Source: Streptomyces cellostaticus
GTDB lineage: Bacteria; Actinomycetota; Actinomycetes; Streptomycetales; Streptomycetaceae
Reading direction: 5' to 3'
NCBI RefSeq assembly: GCF_023630175.1
Contig: NZ_JALLIN010000039.1
Span: 1-64,000 of the forward strand
DNA: 64,000 bases
Shown here: piece after piece, positions 35,314 to 44,168 of the stretch
How positions within the stretch are numbered: the stretch's first letter is position 1
How the letters are laid out: the number at the start of each line of letters is the position of its first letter
Translations under genes and position numbers: made by a program
The notes under the pieces: model-generated
Databases searched by the model: none
The model's input: only the letters and a program-made list of their open reading frames with translations
Told to the model about the DNA's origin: nothing

Positions 35314-35513
35314 GGCCGGCGCCGGTCCACCGGCTGTCCGCCCCGCTCGATCACTGGACGCAACGGGCCTCTCCTTCCGGTGACCGGCCGCGTGACCCGC
35401 CCCGCCGGTTCGAGGATCTCGACGAGGGGAAGCGTAGCGCCAGGAGCGGCGGCCGCGCGTGCGGGGTTCGGCGTTGTGCCGGGGCGTGGCGCGTACCAGT
35501 AGAGTGACGCGCC

Positions 35514-36191
35514 GTGGCACCACGACCCTTGCACGAACTTGTCGAAGCAGGCTGGGCGAAGGCTCTTGAACCTGCGGCCGAACGCATCGCCGGCATGGGG
35601 GACTTCCTCCGGGCCGAGATAGCGGCCGGCCGGACCTATCTTCCCTCCGGGGCAAATGTCCTGCGAGCCTTCCAGCAGCCCTTCGACGACGTCCGCGTCC
35701 TGATCGTGGGGCAGGACCCCTACCCCACACCGGGTATGGCGATCGGGTTGAGCTTCGCGGTCTCGCCCGAGGTGCGTTCGTTGCCGGGGAGCCTGGAGAA
35801 CATCTTCCGGGAGATGCACTCCGACCTGGGGCTGCCCAGGCCGTCCAACGGCGATCTGACGCCGTGGACGCAGCAGGGCGTGCTGCTGCTCAACAGGGCG
35901 CTGACCACCGCCCCGCGCAAGCCCGGTGCCCATCGGGGCAAGGGCTGGGAGGAGGTCACCGAACAGGCGATCCGGGCCCTGGCGGGTCGTGGCAAGCCCC
36001 TGGTGTCGATCCTGTGGGGCCGGGACGCGCGCAATCTGCGTCCGCTGCTGGGGGATCTGCCGGCGATCGAGTCGGCACACCCTTCTCCGATGTCGGCCGA
36101 CCGCGGGTTCTTCGGTTCGCGGCCGTTCAGCCGAGCGAACGAACTGCTGGTGGGACAGGGGGTTCAGCCGGTGGACTGGCGCCTTCCGTAG
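35514..36191 (+). CDS. ung: Uracil-DNA glycosylase
   Basis: A 225-residue family 1 uracil-DNA glycosylase, which removes uracil from DNA as the first step of base excision repair. The catalytic water-activating motif [17 protein letters not shown] (Asp68) and the C-terminal [18 protein letters not shown] with the catalytic His are intact, as is LLLNRALTT. Length is normal. Starts at GTG 35514. Stands alone, flanked by a hairpin terminator. Confidence 0.97.
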   Translation: MAPRPLHELVEAGWAKALEPAAERIAGMGDFLRAEIAAGRTYLPSGANVLRAFQQPFDDVRVLIVGQDPYPTPGMAIGLSFAVSPEVRSLPGSLENIFREMHSDLGLPRPSNGDLTPWTQQGVLLLNRALTTAPRKPGAHRGKGWEEVTEQAIRALAGRGKPLVSILWGRDARNLRPLLGDLPAIESAHPSPMSADRGFFGSRPFSRANELLVGQGVQPVDWRLP

Positions 36192-36223
36192 CGCGACCGG
36201 TCGGTGGGCGGGCGGCGACCGGG

Positions 36224-36250
36224 TCCGGCGGGGGGCACCACCCCGCCGGA
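36224..36250. terminator. Hairpin terminator between ung and BNR-repeat gene
   Basis: A perfect 10-bp inverted repeat (36224-36233 with 36241-36250) in the gap between the convergent ung and BNR-repeat genes. Confidence 0.6.
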
Positions 36251-36293
36251 GCGACCGCCGGCCGTCCTCACCCTTCCTGTGGAGTGGCCCGGG

Positions 36294-37379
36294 TCAGCCG
36301 ATCACGGCGGCGCGTACGCACAGCACGTCCGGCAGGTGGGAGGCCAGTTGCCGCCAGGTGTCGCCGTCGTCGGCCGAGGCGAACACCTCGCCGTTGCGGT
36401 TGCCGAAATAGATTCCGGCCGGATCGGCGTCGTCCGTGCAGAGCGCGTCCCGCAGCACGGTCCCGTAGTGGTCGTCGGACGGCAGTCCCTTCGACAGCGG
36501 CTCCCAGCTTCCGCCGGCGTCGGTGGTACGGAACACCCGGCAGCGCCGCTCGGCGGGCACTCGGTCGGCGTCGGCGTTGATCGGGAAGACGTACGCCGTC
36601 CCGCCCCGGTGCGGATGCGCGGCCACCGCGAAGCCGAACGTCGACGGCAGTCCGGCGCCGATGTCGGTCCACTTCCCGCCCGCGTCGTCGCTGCGGTACA
36701 CGCCCCAGTGGTTCTGCAGGTACAGCCGGTCCGGGTCGGCCGCGTCGCGCGCGACCTTGTGCACGCACTGGCCGAACTCCGGGTCGGGATCCGGCAGGAA
36801 CACCGCGGAGACCCCCGAGTTGGACGGCGCCCAGCTCGCCCCGCCGTCCCGGGTGCGGAACACCCCGGCGGTGGACACGGCCACGGTCACCGCCCGCGGA
36901 TCGCGTGCGTCGGTGAGCACGGTGTGCAGACCCTCGCCGCCACCGCCCGGCACCCAGCGGGAACGGGTCGGGTGCTCCCACAGCGGGCGCACCAGCTCGA
37001 AGCTCTCCCCGCCGTCCTCCGAGCGGTACAGCGCGGCCGGTTCCGTCCCCGCGTACACCACCCCGGGCTCCGCGGCGGCCGGGTGGAGCTGCCAGACCCG
37101 CTCCAGTGAGGCGCCGGTGTCCTGGGGGAACTTGACGGCGGGCCGGGCCGGTTCGGTCCAGGTGCGGCCCAGGTCGTCGGAGTGGAACACCGACGGCCCC
37201 CAGTGCGCGCTGTCGCCGCCCGCCAGCAGCCGGGGCCGGTCTCCCCGGGTGTCGATGGCGACCGAGTAGACCGCCTGCGCGTTGAAGTAGGGAGTGTCGT
37301 CGAACTCCCAGCCGCCACCTCGCCTCCGCCCGATGAACAGGCCCTTTCGGGTACCCACGGCGAGCAGGACCTCGGTCAT
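36294..37379 (-). CDS. BNR/Asp-box repeat (sialidase-like propeller) protein
   Basis: A 361-residue beta-propeller. At least four Asp-box motifs are visible (HSDDLGRTWTE, RSEDGGESFEL, RTRDGGASWAP, RTTDAGGSWEP, ASADDGDTWRQ). No signal peptide is seen, so it should be cytosolic. Sialidase catalytic residues are not evident, so it is named by fold only. ATG 37379 is preceded by GGAGGTGA. Function unknown. Confidence 0.88.
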   Translation of the reverse strand: MTEVLLAVGTRKGLFIGRRRGGGWEFDDTPYFNAQAVYSVAIDTRGDRPRLLAGGDSAHWGPSVFHSDDLGRTWTEPARPAVKFPQDTGASLERVWQLHPAAAEPGVVYAGTEPAALYRSEDGGESFELVRPLWEHPTRSRWVPGGGGEGLHTVLTDARDPRAVTVAVSTAGVFRTRDGGASWAPSNSGVSAVFLPDPDPEFGQCVHKVARDAADPDRLYLQNHWGVYRSDDAGGKWTDIGAGLPSTFGFAVAAHPHRGGTAYVFPINADADRVPAERRCRVFRTTDAGGSWEPLSKGLPSDDHYGTVLRDALCTDDADPAGIYFGNRNGEVFASADDGDTWRQLASHLPDVLCVRAAVIG

Positions 37380-37658
37380 GCCGGTCACCTCCGGGACATC
37401 GTCGTCCAGGTAGTCGTCAGATACCGGCCAGTCTGCACCCCACCACTGACAGTCACCCCTGCAAGTCGCGTCACCGCAGGTCACGGCGGTGAGGCCGGCC
37501 TCTGTCGCCGAAGGGTGCCGATGCTTTGCGCCATGCGCCTGCGCGGAAGGGGGCTCTCGTGCGACCGTCGGGGAGACGGTTCGTCGTGAGCAACGGGGCG
37601 GCCGCACCCGTATGGGAGTGCGGTCCGGCCTGTCGGTGCGCTCGTGAGGAGGATGCCT

Positions 37659-38240
37659 TTGAAGGCGTTCCGTGGTCCCAAGGTGTGGCTGTGGCGCTGG
37701 CGGCGCAATCCGCTGCGGCGCCGGGTCGACGTGCTGGAGGCCTGGGTGGTGCTCGCCGCCTGGCTGCTGACCCTCCTGACGGGGGTGGCGGCCGGTCTCG
37801 CCGCCGCCAGGTCCGTGGAGCACGGACTGGCCCGGGAGCGCGCCGCCTGGCGGCCCGCCGTGGCCCGGGCCGTCGCGCGGGCCCCCGGGCGATCCGCCGC
37901 CGAGTCCTCCGGCGGCGAGCGGGTCTGGGCACAGGTGCGCTGGACCGCCGCCGACGGCTCGGCGCACACCGGCCAGGCCCGGGTCGCGCCGGGCAGCCCG
38001 GCGGGCAGCCCGGTCACCGTGTGGACCGACCCGCACGGTCGCCTCGTCAGCCGCCCCGCCACCGCGTCGGAGGCCACCTTCCGCGCCGTTCTGATGGGCG
38101 GCCTGGTCGGTCTGAGCGCCGCCGCCGTCCCCTTCGCCGGCGGGCTGGCCCTCCGCGGCCGGCTGGAACGCCGCCGCATGGACGACTGGGACGCGGAATG
38201 GGCCCGGCTGGGGCCGCAGTGGGGCCGAATGACGTGGTGA
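37659..38240 (+). CDS. Rv1733c-like two-TM membrane protein
   Basis: A 193-residue membrane protein with a basic start (VWLWRWRRNPLRRR), one TM helix at about residues 25-50, an extracytoplasmic loop containing VWAQVRWTAADGSAHTGQAR, and a second TM near 140-165 (FRAVLMGGLVGLSAAAVPFA). The layout matches the actinobacterial Rv1733c family of unknown function. TTG 37659 is preferred because AGGAGG ends six bases before it; GTG 37644 and ATG 37653 are in frame but poorly spaced from that site. Confidence 0.75.
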   Translation: MKAFRGPKVWLWRWRRNPLRRRVDVLEAWVVLAAWLLTLLTGVAAGLAAARSVEHGLARERAAWRPAVARAVARAPGRSAAESSGGERVWAQVRWTAADGSAHTGQARVAPGSPAGSPVTVWTDPHGRLVSRPATASEATFRAVLMGGLVGLSAAAVPFAGGLALRGRLERRRMDDWDAEWARLGPQWGRMTW

Positions 38241-38418
38241 AGCACCGGGTCGCGCGGGGACCGGGCCAGGAGCGTCCGCGCGGCGCGTGGAGCACGCCCC
38301 GGCCCCGCCTGCGGGTTCCCGGCGTCCCGCGGGCCGCGGTGGCTCACGGGGTTCCCGGGCGTTTCACCGGCGGCGGTGCCTCACCGGCCGTCGGGCTCCC
38401 CTGCGGTCCGCCCGGGAC

Positions 38419-40425
38419 TCACGACGACGCGGCCGGACCGGCCGGCACCTCCTGGCAGGTCCTGAGTGTCCTGAGCAGCGCCTCGTCCTCAGGGATCGCA
38501 TGGCCGCCCTGTCCTCCCGCGCGCGCCGTGTGCCGCCGCGGGGCGGCCAGCTCCGCGTTCACGAGGTCCCGCAGCGCCGCGCCCGCCGGGCCCATCGCGG
38601 CGAGGCACCGCGCGATCGGGCCCCGGGTGCCGGGACTGTCCGACCACGCGGCCCGGAACACCGGCAGTACCGGTTCCGGGTCCCCGCCGACGTGCCACAG
38701 CGCGCACGCGGCGAGGGTCCGCTGCCCGGCCTGGCCCGACGCCGCCGCCCGGCGGAGCTCCGGGAGGGCCGCGCGGGCCGCCGGGCCCATCCTGGCCAAC
38801 TGCCGCGCGGCCAGGCGACGGGCGCCCGGCTCGCCCTGCGCCAGCTCCCGTACCAGCACCGGAAGCACGGCGGGGGCGTCGCCGTCGGCCGACCAGAGGG
38901 CGCCCGCCGCCGCGGCCGCGTGCCGGGTGTGCAGCAGTGTGCGCAGGACCGGTGCCGCCCGGCCCGCGGCGCCGAGGGCGTCCAGGGCCCCGGCGGCCTG
39001 GCCGGCGACCCTGTCCCGCGCCCCGAGTCCGCCCGGGGCACCGGTGAGCAGCCGCAGCACCTCCGGCACCGCGTCCACGTCCCCGATGGCCGTGAGCGCC
39101 GTCAGCAGGTGCGCCGCCCGCGCGTCCGCGGCCGGCGAGTCCAGCGGAATCCGCCCCAGCCGGTGCCGCAGCGTGGCGGCCAGGGGAGCGGCGGCCGGGC
39201 CCAGGTGCGCGATCTCGTCCCCCAGGCCGCCGGGCACCACCGGGCCGGCCAGCACCTGGGCCAGTACCGGGACGGCCCGCCGGTCGCCGCTGCGGGCAAG
39301 GGCCTTGAGGGCGCCGCCCACGGTGGGTGAGCCGCGCTCCCAGCGATGGGTCCACAGATCGGGCCGGGAGATCACCAGAGCGTGCAGGTCGTCCGCAGCG
39401 GGAGCGGCCAGGCCGAACAGCTCCGAAAGGACGGAGACCGCCGCTTCCCGCAACCACTCCTCCTCCGTGCCCAGTTGACTGCCCACCAGGGCCACCGGCC
39501 CGGCGAAGCCGGCCCGCCAGCCGCGGAACAGCACCGCCGCCATCCATACGGCATTGCCCCGGTCGACCGGGTCGGGACTGGTCAACTGCCCCGTCAGCAG
39601 GGTGATCCGGTCACCGGTCCGGTCGCCGAGCGCGGTGTGCAGCGTGCGCAGCAGACGGGCGCCCTCCTCGTCCGAGGGGCGCAGCCGCCGTAATCGGCCC
39701 ACCAGCGTGTCGCCCGCGTCGCGCTCCGGGACGCGGTCCGGGAGGCGGGCGCGACGGGCGGACCGCTCCCGCAGCAGCCGGACGGCCGTCGGTACCAGGT
39801 CGGCGGGGAGTTCCCCGGGGACACCGAGCGCGAGCTGACCGAGGGCCGCGAGCCGCAGCCCGGGGTCGTGCGGCGGGGCGCTCTGCGCGGCCAGCAGGTC
39901 CACCGCGGCGGCCGGGGCCGGATAGCGGCGCACGAACACACCGACGGCCTCGGTGAGGGCGAGCAGCACCCGGCCGTCCCGCTCGACCGGGATCCGCTGC
40001 CGCAGGAGGCCCAGCACACGCGCCGGATCGTCCACGAACCGGACGACCGCGCCGGCCGCCGCCCGCCGGACCCCCGGGTCCGGGTCCCCGAGCAGTGACA
40101 CGAACACCTCGCCGTCCGCGCGGACCGCCTCGCGCGCGTGGGCGTCCCCGCTCTCCGCCCCGATGCTGACCAGCAGTTCCACGATGCAGCCCCGCTCCGG
40201 CACCGCCTCGCGGGCAGCGAGCGAGAACAGGAAGGGAACGCAGGCGAGGGTCGAGTCGTACACGTTCCCCTCGTGGTGCACCGTGCCGTACATGCCGTCC
40301 AGCGCGGTCTGCCGTTCGGCCGCGTCCGCGGACGCCAGTCCGCGCAGCCATCCGGGCACGTCCCGGGCGCTGCCGTACGCGTGCCGCAGCGACGCCCAGT
40401 CGACCTCGTCGATCCCGGTGAACAC
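38419..40425 (-). CDS. HEAT-repeat protein
   Basis: A 668-residue soluble alpha-solenoid made almost entirely of HEAT-like repeats (for example GDPDPGVRRAAAGAVVRFVD, LREAAVSVLSELFGL, GEPGARRLAARQLARMGP). The N-terminal segment FTGIDEVDWASLRHAYGSAR, also seen in other actinobacterial HEAT proteins, precedes the repeats. It is probably a scaffold for protein interaction; no enzymatic motif is seen. GTG 40425 has GGGGGAGGGG just upstream. It stands alone, and its partner is unknown. Confidence 0.85.
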   Translation of the reverse strand: MFTGIDEVDWASLRHAYGSARDVPGWLRGLASADAAERQTALDGMYGTVHHEGNVYDSTLACVPFLFSLAAREAVPERGCIVELLVSIGAESGDAHAREAVRADGEVFVSLLGDPDPGVRRAAAGAVVRFVDDPARVLGLLRQRIPVERDGRVLLALTEAVGVFVRRYPAPAAAVDLLAAQSAPPHDPGLRLAALGQLALGVPGELPADLVPTAVRLLRERSARRARLPDRVPERDAGDTLVGRLRRLRPSDEEGARLLRTLHTALGDRTGDRITLLTGQLTSPDPVDRGNAVWMAAVLFRGWRAGFAGPVALVGSQLGTEEEWLREAAVSVLSELFGLAAPAADDLHALVISRPDLWTHRWERGSPTVGGALKALARSGDRRAVPVLAQVLAGPVVPGGLGDEIAHLGPAAAPLAATLRHRLGRIPLDSPAADARAAHLLTALTAIGDVDAVPEVLRLLTGAPGGLGARDRVAGQAAGALDALGAAGRAAPVLRTLLHTRHAAAAAGALWSADGDAPAVLPVLVRELAQGEPGARRLAARQLARMGPAARAALPELRRAAASGQAGQRTLAACALWHVGGDPEPVLPVFRAAWSDSPGTRGPIARCLAAMGPAGAALRDLVNAELAAPRRHTARAGGQGGHAIPEDEALLRTLRTCQEVPAGPAASS

Positions 40426-40572
40426 GATCCCCTCCCCCAGACGAGTGGCACCTGATCGCGAGTCTGCACCACGGCACCGACAACGAAGCGCGAGCGTGCG
40501 CTGACTGTGTGCGAATCGTCGGCTGTCACCGGCCACGGCGCGTCGGGCCGCCACCCCCTGTCCGGGAGGGTG

Positions 40573-42234
40573 TCAGCCCGCGTCGGGCAGCGCCCGCTCC
40601 AGGATCGCGTCCAGGCCGGTCCCGGCGGGCAGCGTGCCGAACGAGTGCCCCCAGTCGCCGCCCAGCCGGGTCGCGCAGAAGGCGTCCGCCACGGGGTGCG
40701 GGGCGTGCCGGACCAGCAGCGACGCCTGCAGCGCGAGCGCCATCCGCTCGACCAGCCGCCGGGCGCCCACCTGGTCGGTTTCGGCCAACTGCGCCCGGAG
40801 CCCGGCCACGGCGGCGTCGAGCCGGGCGTCGGCCCCGCGCGCCAGGGCGAGTTCGCCGAACAGGGCCTCGGCGGTGTCCGGTTCCCGTCCCAGGGCGCGC
40901 AGCACGTCGAGCGCGTTGACGTTGCCCGAGCCCTCCCAGATGGACAGCAGCGGGGCCTCCCGGTAGTGCCGGGGCATCCCGGACTCCTCGACGTACCCGT
41001 TTCCGCCCAGGCATTCCAGGGCTTCGGCGGTGAACGCCGGGCCCCGCTTGGTGACCCAGTACTTGCCCACGGCGGTGGCGATGCGCCGGAAGGCCCGCTC
41101 TCCGGCGTCCCCGCGCACCGCGCGGTCCGCGGCGCCGGCCAGCCGCAGGGTGAGCGTGGTCGCCGCCTCCGACTCCAGCGCGAGGTCGGCGAGCACGTTG
41201 CGCATCAGCGGCTGGTCGATCAGCCGGGCGCCGAACGCGCTGCGGTGGCGCGCGTGGTGGCCCGCCTCGACCAGCGTCCTGCGCATCAGGGTCGCCGAGG
41301 ACATCACGCAGTCCAGCCGGGTGCAGTTGACCATCTCGATGATCGTCTTCACACCCCGGCCCTCGGGTCCGACCAGCCAGGCGACCGTCCGGTCGAACTC
41401 CGGTTCGGAGGACGCGTTGGACCGGTTGCCGAGCTTGTCCTTGAGCCGCTGGATGCGGAAGGTGTTCCGGCTGCCGTCGGGCAGTACGCGCGGCACCAGG
41501 AAGCACGACAGGCCGCCGGGAGCCTGCGCGAGCACCAGGAAGACGTCGCACATGGGCGCCGAGGTGAACCACTTGTGCCCGCGCAGCGTGTAGACGCCCG
41601 CCTCCCCGGTGGGCGTCGCGACGGTGGTGTTGGTGCGGACGTCGGATCCGCCCTGCTTCTCGGTCATGCCCATCCCGGCGAGCAGCCCGGGTTTGTCGGC
41701 CGGGACACGGAGTCCGGGCTCGTACGCGCGGCTGGTCAGCAGCGGCTCGTAGACCTTGGCGAGGTCGGGCTGGGCGCGCAGCGCGGGCACGGCCGCGTAC
41801 GTCATCGAGGTCGGGCAGCCGTGTCCGGCCTCCGTGTGCCCCCACACCAGGCCGCCCGCCGTGCGCGCCACGTGGGCGCCCGCGCGGTCGTCCCCCCAGG
41901 GGGCGCCGGCCAGGCCCTCGGCGACCGCGGTCCGCATCAGGTGGTGCCAGCTCGGGTGGAAGTCCACCTCGTCGATCCGGTGGCCGTAGCGGTCGTGGGT
42001 GCGCAGCACCGGCTCGTGCAGATTGGCGAGCTCGCCCCACTCCTGGGCCTCCACGCCGCCCGCGCGGCGCCCCAGCCGCCGCAGCCCGTCCTCGGCCCAG
42101 CCGGCGCCCTCCCGGCGCAGGCCCTCCAGCAGGGCCCGGTCCTCCGAGGCGTCGTACGGGGTCAGGGGCGGGGCCTGGTTGGTGACGTCGTGGGTGGCGT
42201 ACTGCGACTGCGGCTGCGCGGGTGTCGAGTCCAT
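40573..42234 (-). CDS. AidB-like acyl-CoA dehydrogenase
   Basis: A 553-residue acyl-CoA dehydrogenase of the AidB type, longer than ordinary members (about 380). GMGMTEKQGGSDVRTNTT and LRGHKWFTSAP form the FAD-binding middle; LGGNGYVEESGMPRHYREAP and LSIWEGSGNVNALDVLRALG are typical of AidB/isovaleryl-CoA-like proteins, with the catalytic Glu in SIWEGS. E. coli AidB belongs to the adaptive response to alkylation and binds DNA. It is divergent from a PaaX-type regulator. ATG 42234 begins the conserved TxxVTNQAPPL-like leader. Confidence 0.92.
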   Translation of the reverse strand: MDSTPAQPQSQYATHDVTNQAPPLTPYDASEDRALLEGLRREGAGWAEDGLRRLGRRAGGVEAQEWGELANLHEPVLRTHDRYGHRIDEVDFHPSWHHLMRTAVAEGLAGAPWGDDRAGAHVARTAGGLVWGHTEAGHGCPTSMTYAAVPALRAQPDLAKVYEPLLTSRAYEPGLRVPADKPGLLAGMGMTEKQGGSDVRTNTTVATPTGEAGVYTLRGHKWFTSAPMCDVFLVLAQAPGGLSCFLVPRVLPDGSRNTFRIQRLKDKLGNRSNASSEPEFDRTVAWLVGPEGRGVKTIIEMVNCTRLDCVMSSATLMRRTLVEAGHHARHRSAFGARLIDQPLMRNVLADLALESEAATTLTLRLAGAADRAVRGDAGERAFRRIATAVGKYWVTKRGPAFTAEALECLGGNGYVEESGMPRHYREAPLLSIWEGSGNVNALDVLRALGREPDTAEALFGELALARGADARLDAAVAGLRAQLAETDQVGARRLVERMALALQASLLVRHAPHPVADAFCATRLGGDWGHSFGTLPAGTGLDAILERALPDAG

Positions 42235-42242
42235 GAGGTCAT

Positions 42243-42278
42243 GTTGCACTCTCCGTGCGGCTGTAGCAATGATGCAAC
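42243..42278. promoter_or_regulatory. Inverted GTTGCA/TGCAAC pair in the AidB/PaaX divergent region
   Basis: GTTGCA (42243-42248) and TGCAAC (42273-42278) are inverted copies 30 bp apart within a 70-bp divergent region that is richer in A and T than its surroundings. Plausible operator for the PaaX-type protein. Confidence 0.4.
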
Positions 42279-42304
42279 AAGAAGTCTCCGTACAGTGTGT
42301 GCCC

Positions 42305-43063
42305 ATGCGCATGAACGTGTCAGCCGAGCCGGGCGGGGCCGCGTTGCGGCCGCTGTCCGCGCGGTCGGTCGTGCTGAGCCTCCTCCTGGGCGCGCACCCG
42401 CCCGAGCTGCCGGTGAAGGACCTGGTCGGGCTGGTGGAACCCTTCGGTGTGGGCGGCTCGACCCTGCGCGCCGCGCTCAGCCGCATGGTGGCGGCGGGCG
42501 ACCTCCGGCGCACGGACGCCGTCTACCGGCTCAGCGACCGCCTGCTGGCCCGTCAGCGCCGCCAGGACGAGGCGCTGCGCCCCCGCACGCGCGCGTGGCA
42601 CGGCGACTGGGAGATGCTGGTGATCACGGCGACGGGCCGCGGTCCCGCCGAACGGGCCGAACTGCGCGCCCGCCTGACCGCCCTGCGCCTGGCCGAACTC
42701 CGCGAGGGCGTGTGGCTGCGCCCGGCCAACCTCGACCGGCCGCTGCCCGCCGGTCCCATGCGCGTGGCCCTCTCGTACACCGCGCGGCCCGACGGCGACC
42801 CGCACGACCTGGCCGCCCGGCTGTGGCCCCTGGGCGAGTGGGCCGCCACCGCGCGCACGCTGCTCGCCCACGCGGCCGCGGCCCGCCGGCCGGCCGACCG
42901 CCTCACCGCCTTCGCGGCCGCCGTGCGCCACCTGCTCACCGACCCCGTCCTGCCGGCCGGCCTGCTGCCCGCCGACTGGCCGGGGGAGGCCCTGCGCACC
43001 GCCTACGCGGACTACCAGGGAGAACTGTCCGCCTCGCTGGGGCCGCGGGGCCGCCCGCGATAG
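42305..43063 (+). CDS. PaaX-family transcriptional regulator
   Basis: A 252-residue regulator with the PaaX N-terminal helix-turn-helix (ARSVVLSLLLGAHPPELPVK then DLVGLVEPFGVGGSTLRAAL), the central PaaX domain (WHGDWEMLVITATGRGPAER) and the C-terminal region (YADYQGEL). PaaX proteins respond to phenylacetyl-CoA or other acyl-CoA ligands and repress catabolic genes. Divergence from an acyl-CoA dehydrogenase suits a local acyl-CoA-responsive switch. ATG 42305 was chosen as the first in frame. Confidence 0.9.
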   Translation: MRMNVSAEPGGAALRPLSARSVVLSLLLGAHPPELPVKDLVGLVEPFGVGGSTLRAALSRMVAAGDLRRTDAVYRLSDRLLARQRRQDEALRPRTRAWHGDWEMLVITATGRGPAERAELRARLTALRLAELREGVWLRPANLDRPLPAGPMRVALSYTARPDGDPHDLAARLWPLGEWAATARTLLAHAAAARRPADRLTAFAAAVRHLLTDPVLPAGLLPADWPGEALRTAYADYQGELSASLGPRGRPR

Positions 43064-43073
43064 CTCCAGGTCT

Positions 43074-43100
43074 CCACCGGGGCGGCCGCCGCCCCGGTGG
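43074..43100. terminator. Hairpin terminator after the PaaX-type gene
   Basis: A perfect 12-bp inverted repeat (43074-43085 with 43089-43100) with a 3-nt loop, 11 bp after the stop codon. Confidence 0.7.
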
Positions 43101-43278
43101 GACGGCGGCCTCGCGCCGCGCGGGCGGCGCTCACCCGTGGGTGATGTCCGGGGGACGCGTGCGGGAGGGGCGCGTGGCGGCGGGTGCCGTCGGCGCCCGA
43201 GCCGTCCGTCGACGGCACCCCGGGTGTACCGCCCACCCGGGCGCCGCCGGAGCCGCCAGGGCGCGTGTCGAGTCGTGA

Positions 43279-43373
43279 TCATCGGGTGGTCCTGGCGAGG
43301 TCTTTGAGCCAGATCACCGAGGCGTGCAGGTGGAGACTGGCGCGGTAGCTGTCGGGAGTCTTGTCGTACCGGG
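43279..43373 (-). pseudogene. Transposase 3' remnant (IS5-like)
   Basis: The minus strand reads TRYDKTPDSYRASLHLHASV then IWLKDLARTTR and a stop at 43279-43281. R-Y-D-K-T-x-D-S-Y followed by a hydrophobic helix is the usual C-terminus of IS5-type (DDE) transposases in Streptomyces. The rest of the gene is absent. The surrounding 440-bp gap (43064-43505) holds no other gene. Confidence 0.65.
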
Positions 43374-43505
43374 TGTCTCACCGTCCCGGTTCCGGCCTCC
43401 TGGTACGTCACGCTCTGGGGCGGGTGAGGCACATGGAGCCGACCTGGGCCGACCGGTGCGCTGATGTGCGGGCGGGGACTCATGGGACATGGCCCGGCAC
43501 CCGGC

Positions 43506-44168
43506 TCAGGTTCCGGGGAGGATACGGCGCGTTTCGTAGGCCCACATCGCGATCTCGACCCGGTTGCGGGCGCCGAGTTTGGCCATCAGGCTGGCCAGAT
43601 GCGTCTTCACCGTGCTGAGGCTGATGTGCAGTGCATCGGCGATCTCGGTGTTGGTCAGCCCGCGAGCGACGGCGAGGAGCACCTGCTCCTCGCGGGCGGT
43701 GACGGGGGAGACCGGCTGGGCCACGGGCCGGCTGGCGGGCAGGTCCGCGAATGCCTGGAGCAGACGGACGGTGACGCTGGGCGCAATGAGCGCCTCACCA
43801 CCGGACGCCGACCGTACGGCCTGCGCCAGAAGGTCCGCTCCCGTGTCCTTGAGGAGGAATCCGCGGGCGCCGGCACGCAGCGCGCCGTAGACGTACTCGT
43901 CGAGGTCGAACGTGGTGATGACGACCACGGCCAGCGGGTCGGCGACGCCTGGGCCGGCGAGCAGCCGGGTGGCCTCGAGCCCGTCGAGCACGGGCATGCG
44001 GATGTCGAACAGGCAGACTTCGGGGCGTAGTTCGCGGGCCAGATGTACCGCTTCCCGCCCGTCGGCGGCCTCGCCGACCACCTCGATGCCGAGCTGGGCG
44101 TTCAGCATGATCCGCAACCCGGTGCGGATGATCGTCTGGTCGTCAGCGACGAGGACGCGAATGGACAC
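43506..44168 (-). CDS. NarL-type response regulator
   Basis: A 220-residue two-component response regulator. The receiver domain starts RVLVADDQTIIRTGLRIML, with the phosphoacceptor Asp55 in FDIRMP, Thr in VVITTFD and Lys in FLLKDTG; the LuxR helix-turn-helix is VTAREEQVLLAVARGLTNTE then IADALHISLSTVKTHL. GTG 44168 is the likely start and overlaps the kinase gene by 26 bp, so the pair is coupled. Its target is likely the divergent MMPL transporter. Confidence 0.94.
   Translation of the reverse strand: MSIRVLVADDQTIIRTGLRIMLNAQLGIEVVGEAADGREAVHLARELRPEVCLFDIRMPVLDGLEATRLLAGPGVADPLAVVVITTFDLDEYVYGALRAGARGFLLKDTGADLLAQAVRSASGGEALIAPSVTVRLLQAFADLPASRPVAQPVSPVTAREEQVLLAVARGLTNTEIADALHISLSTVKTHLASLMAKLGARNRVEIAMWAYETRRILPGT

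Noticed and set aside
37380-37545. Extension of the BNR-repeat gene into an upstream Cys/Trp-containing frame
   Set aside because: A good GGAGGTGA site precedes ATG 37379, and the upstream frame has no start of its own.
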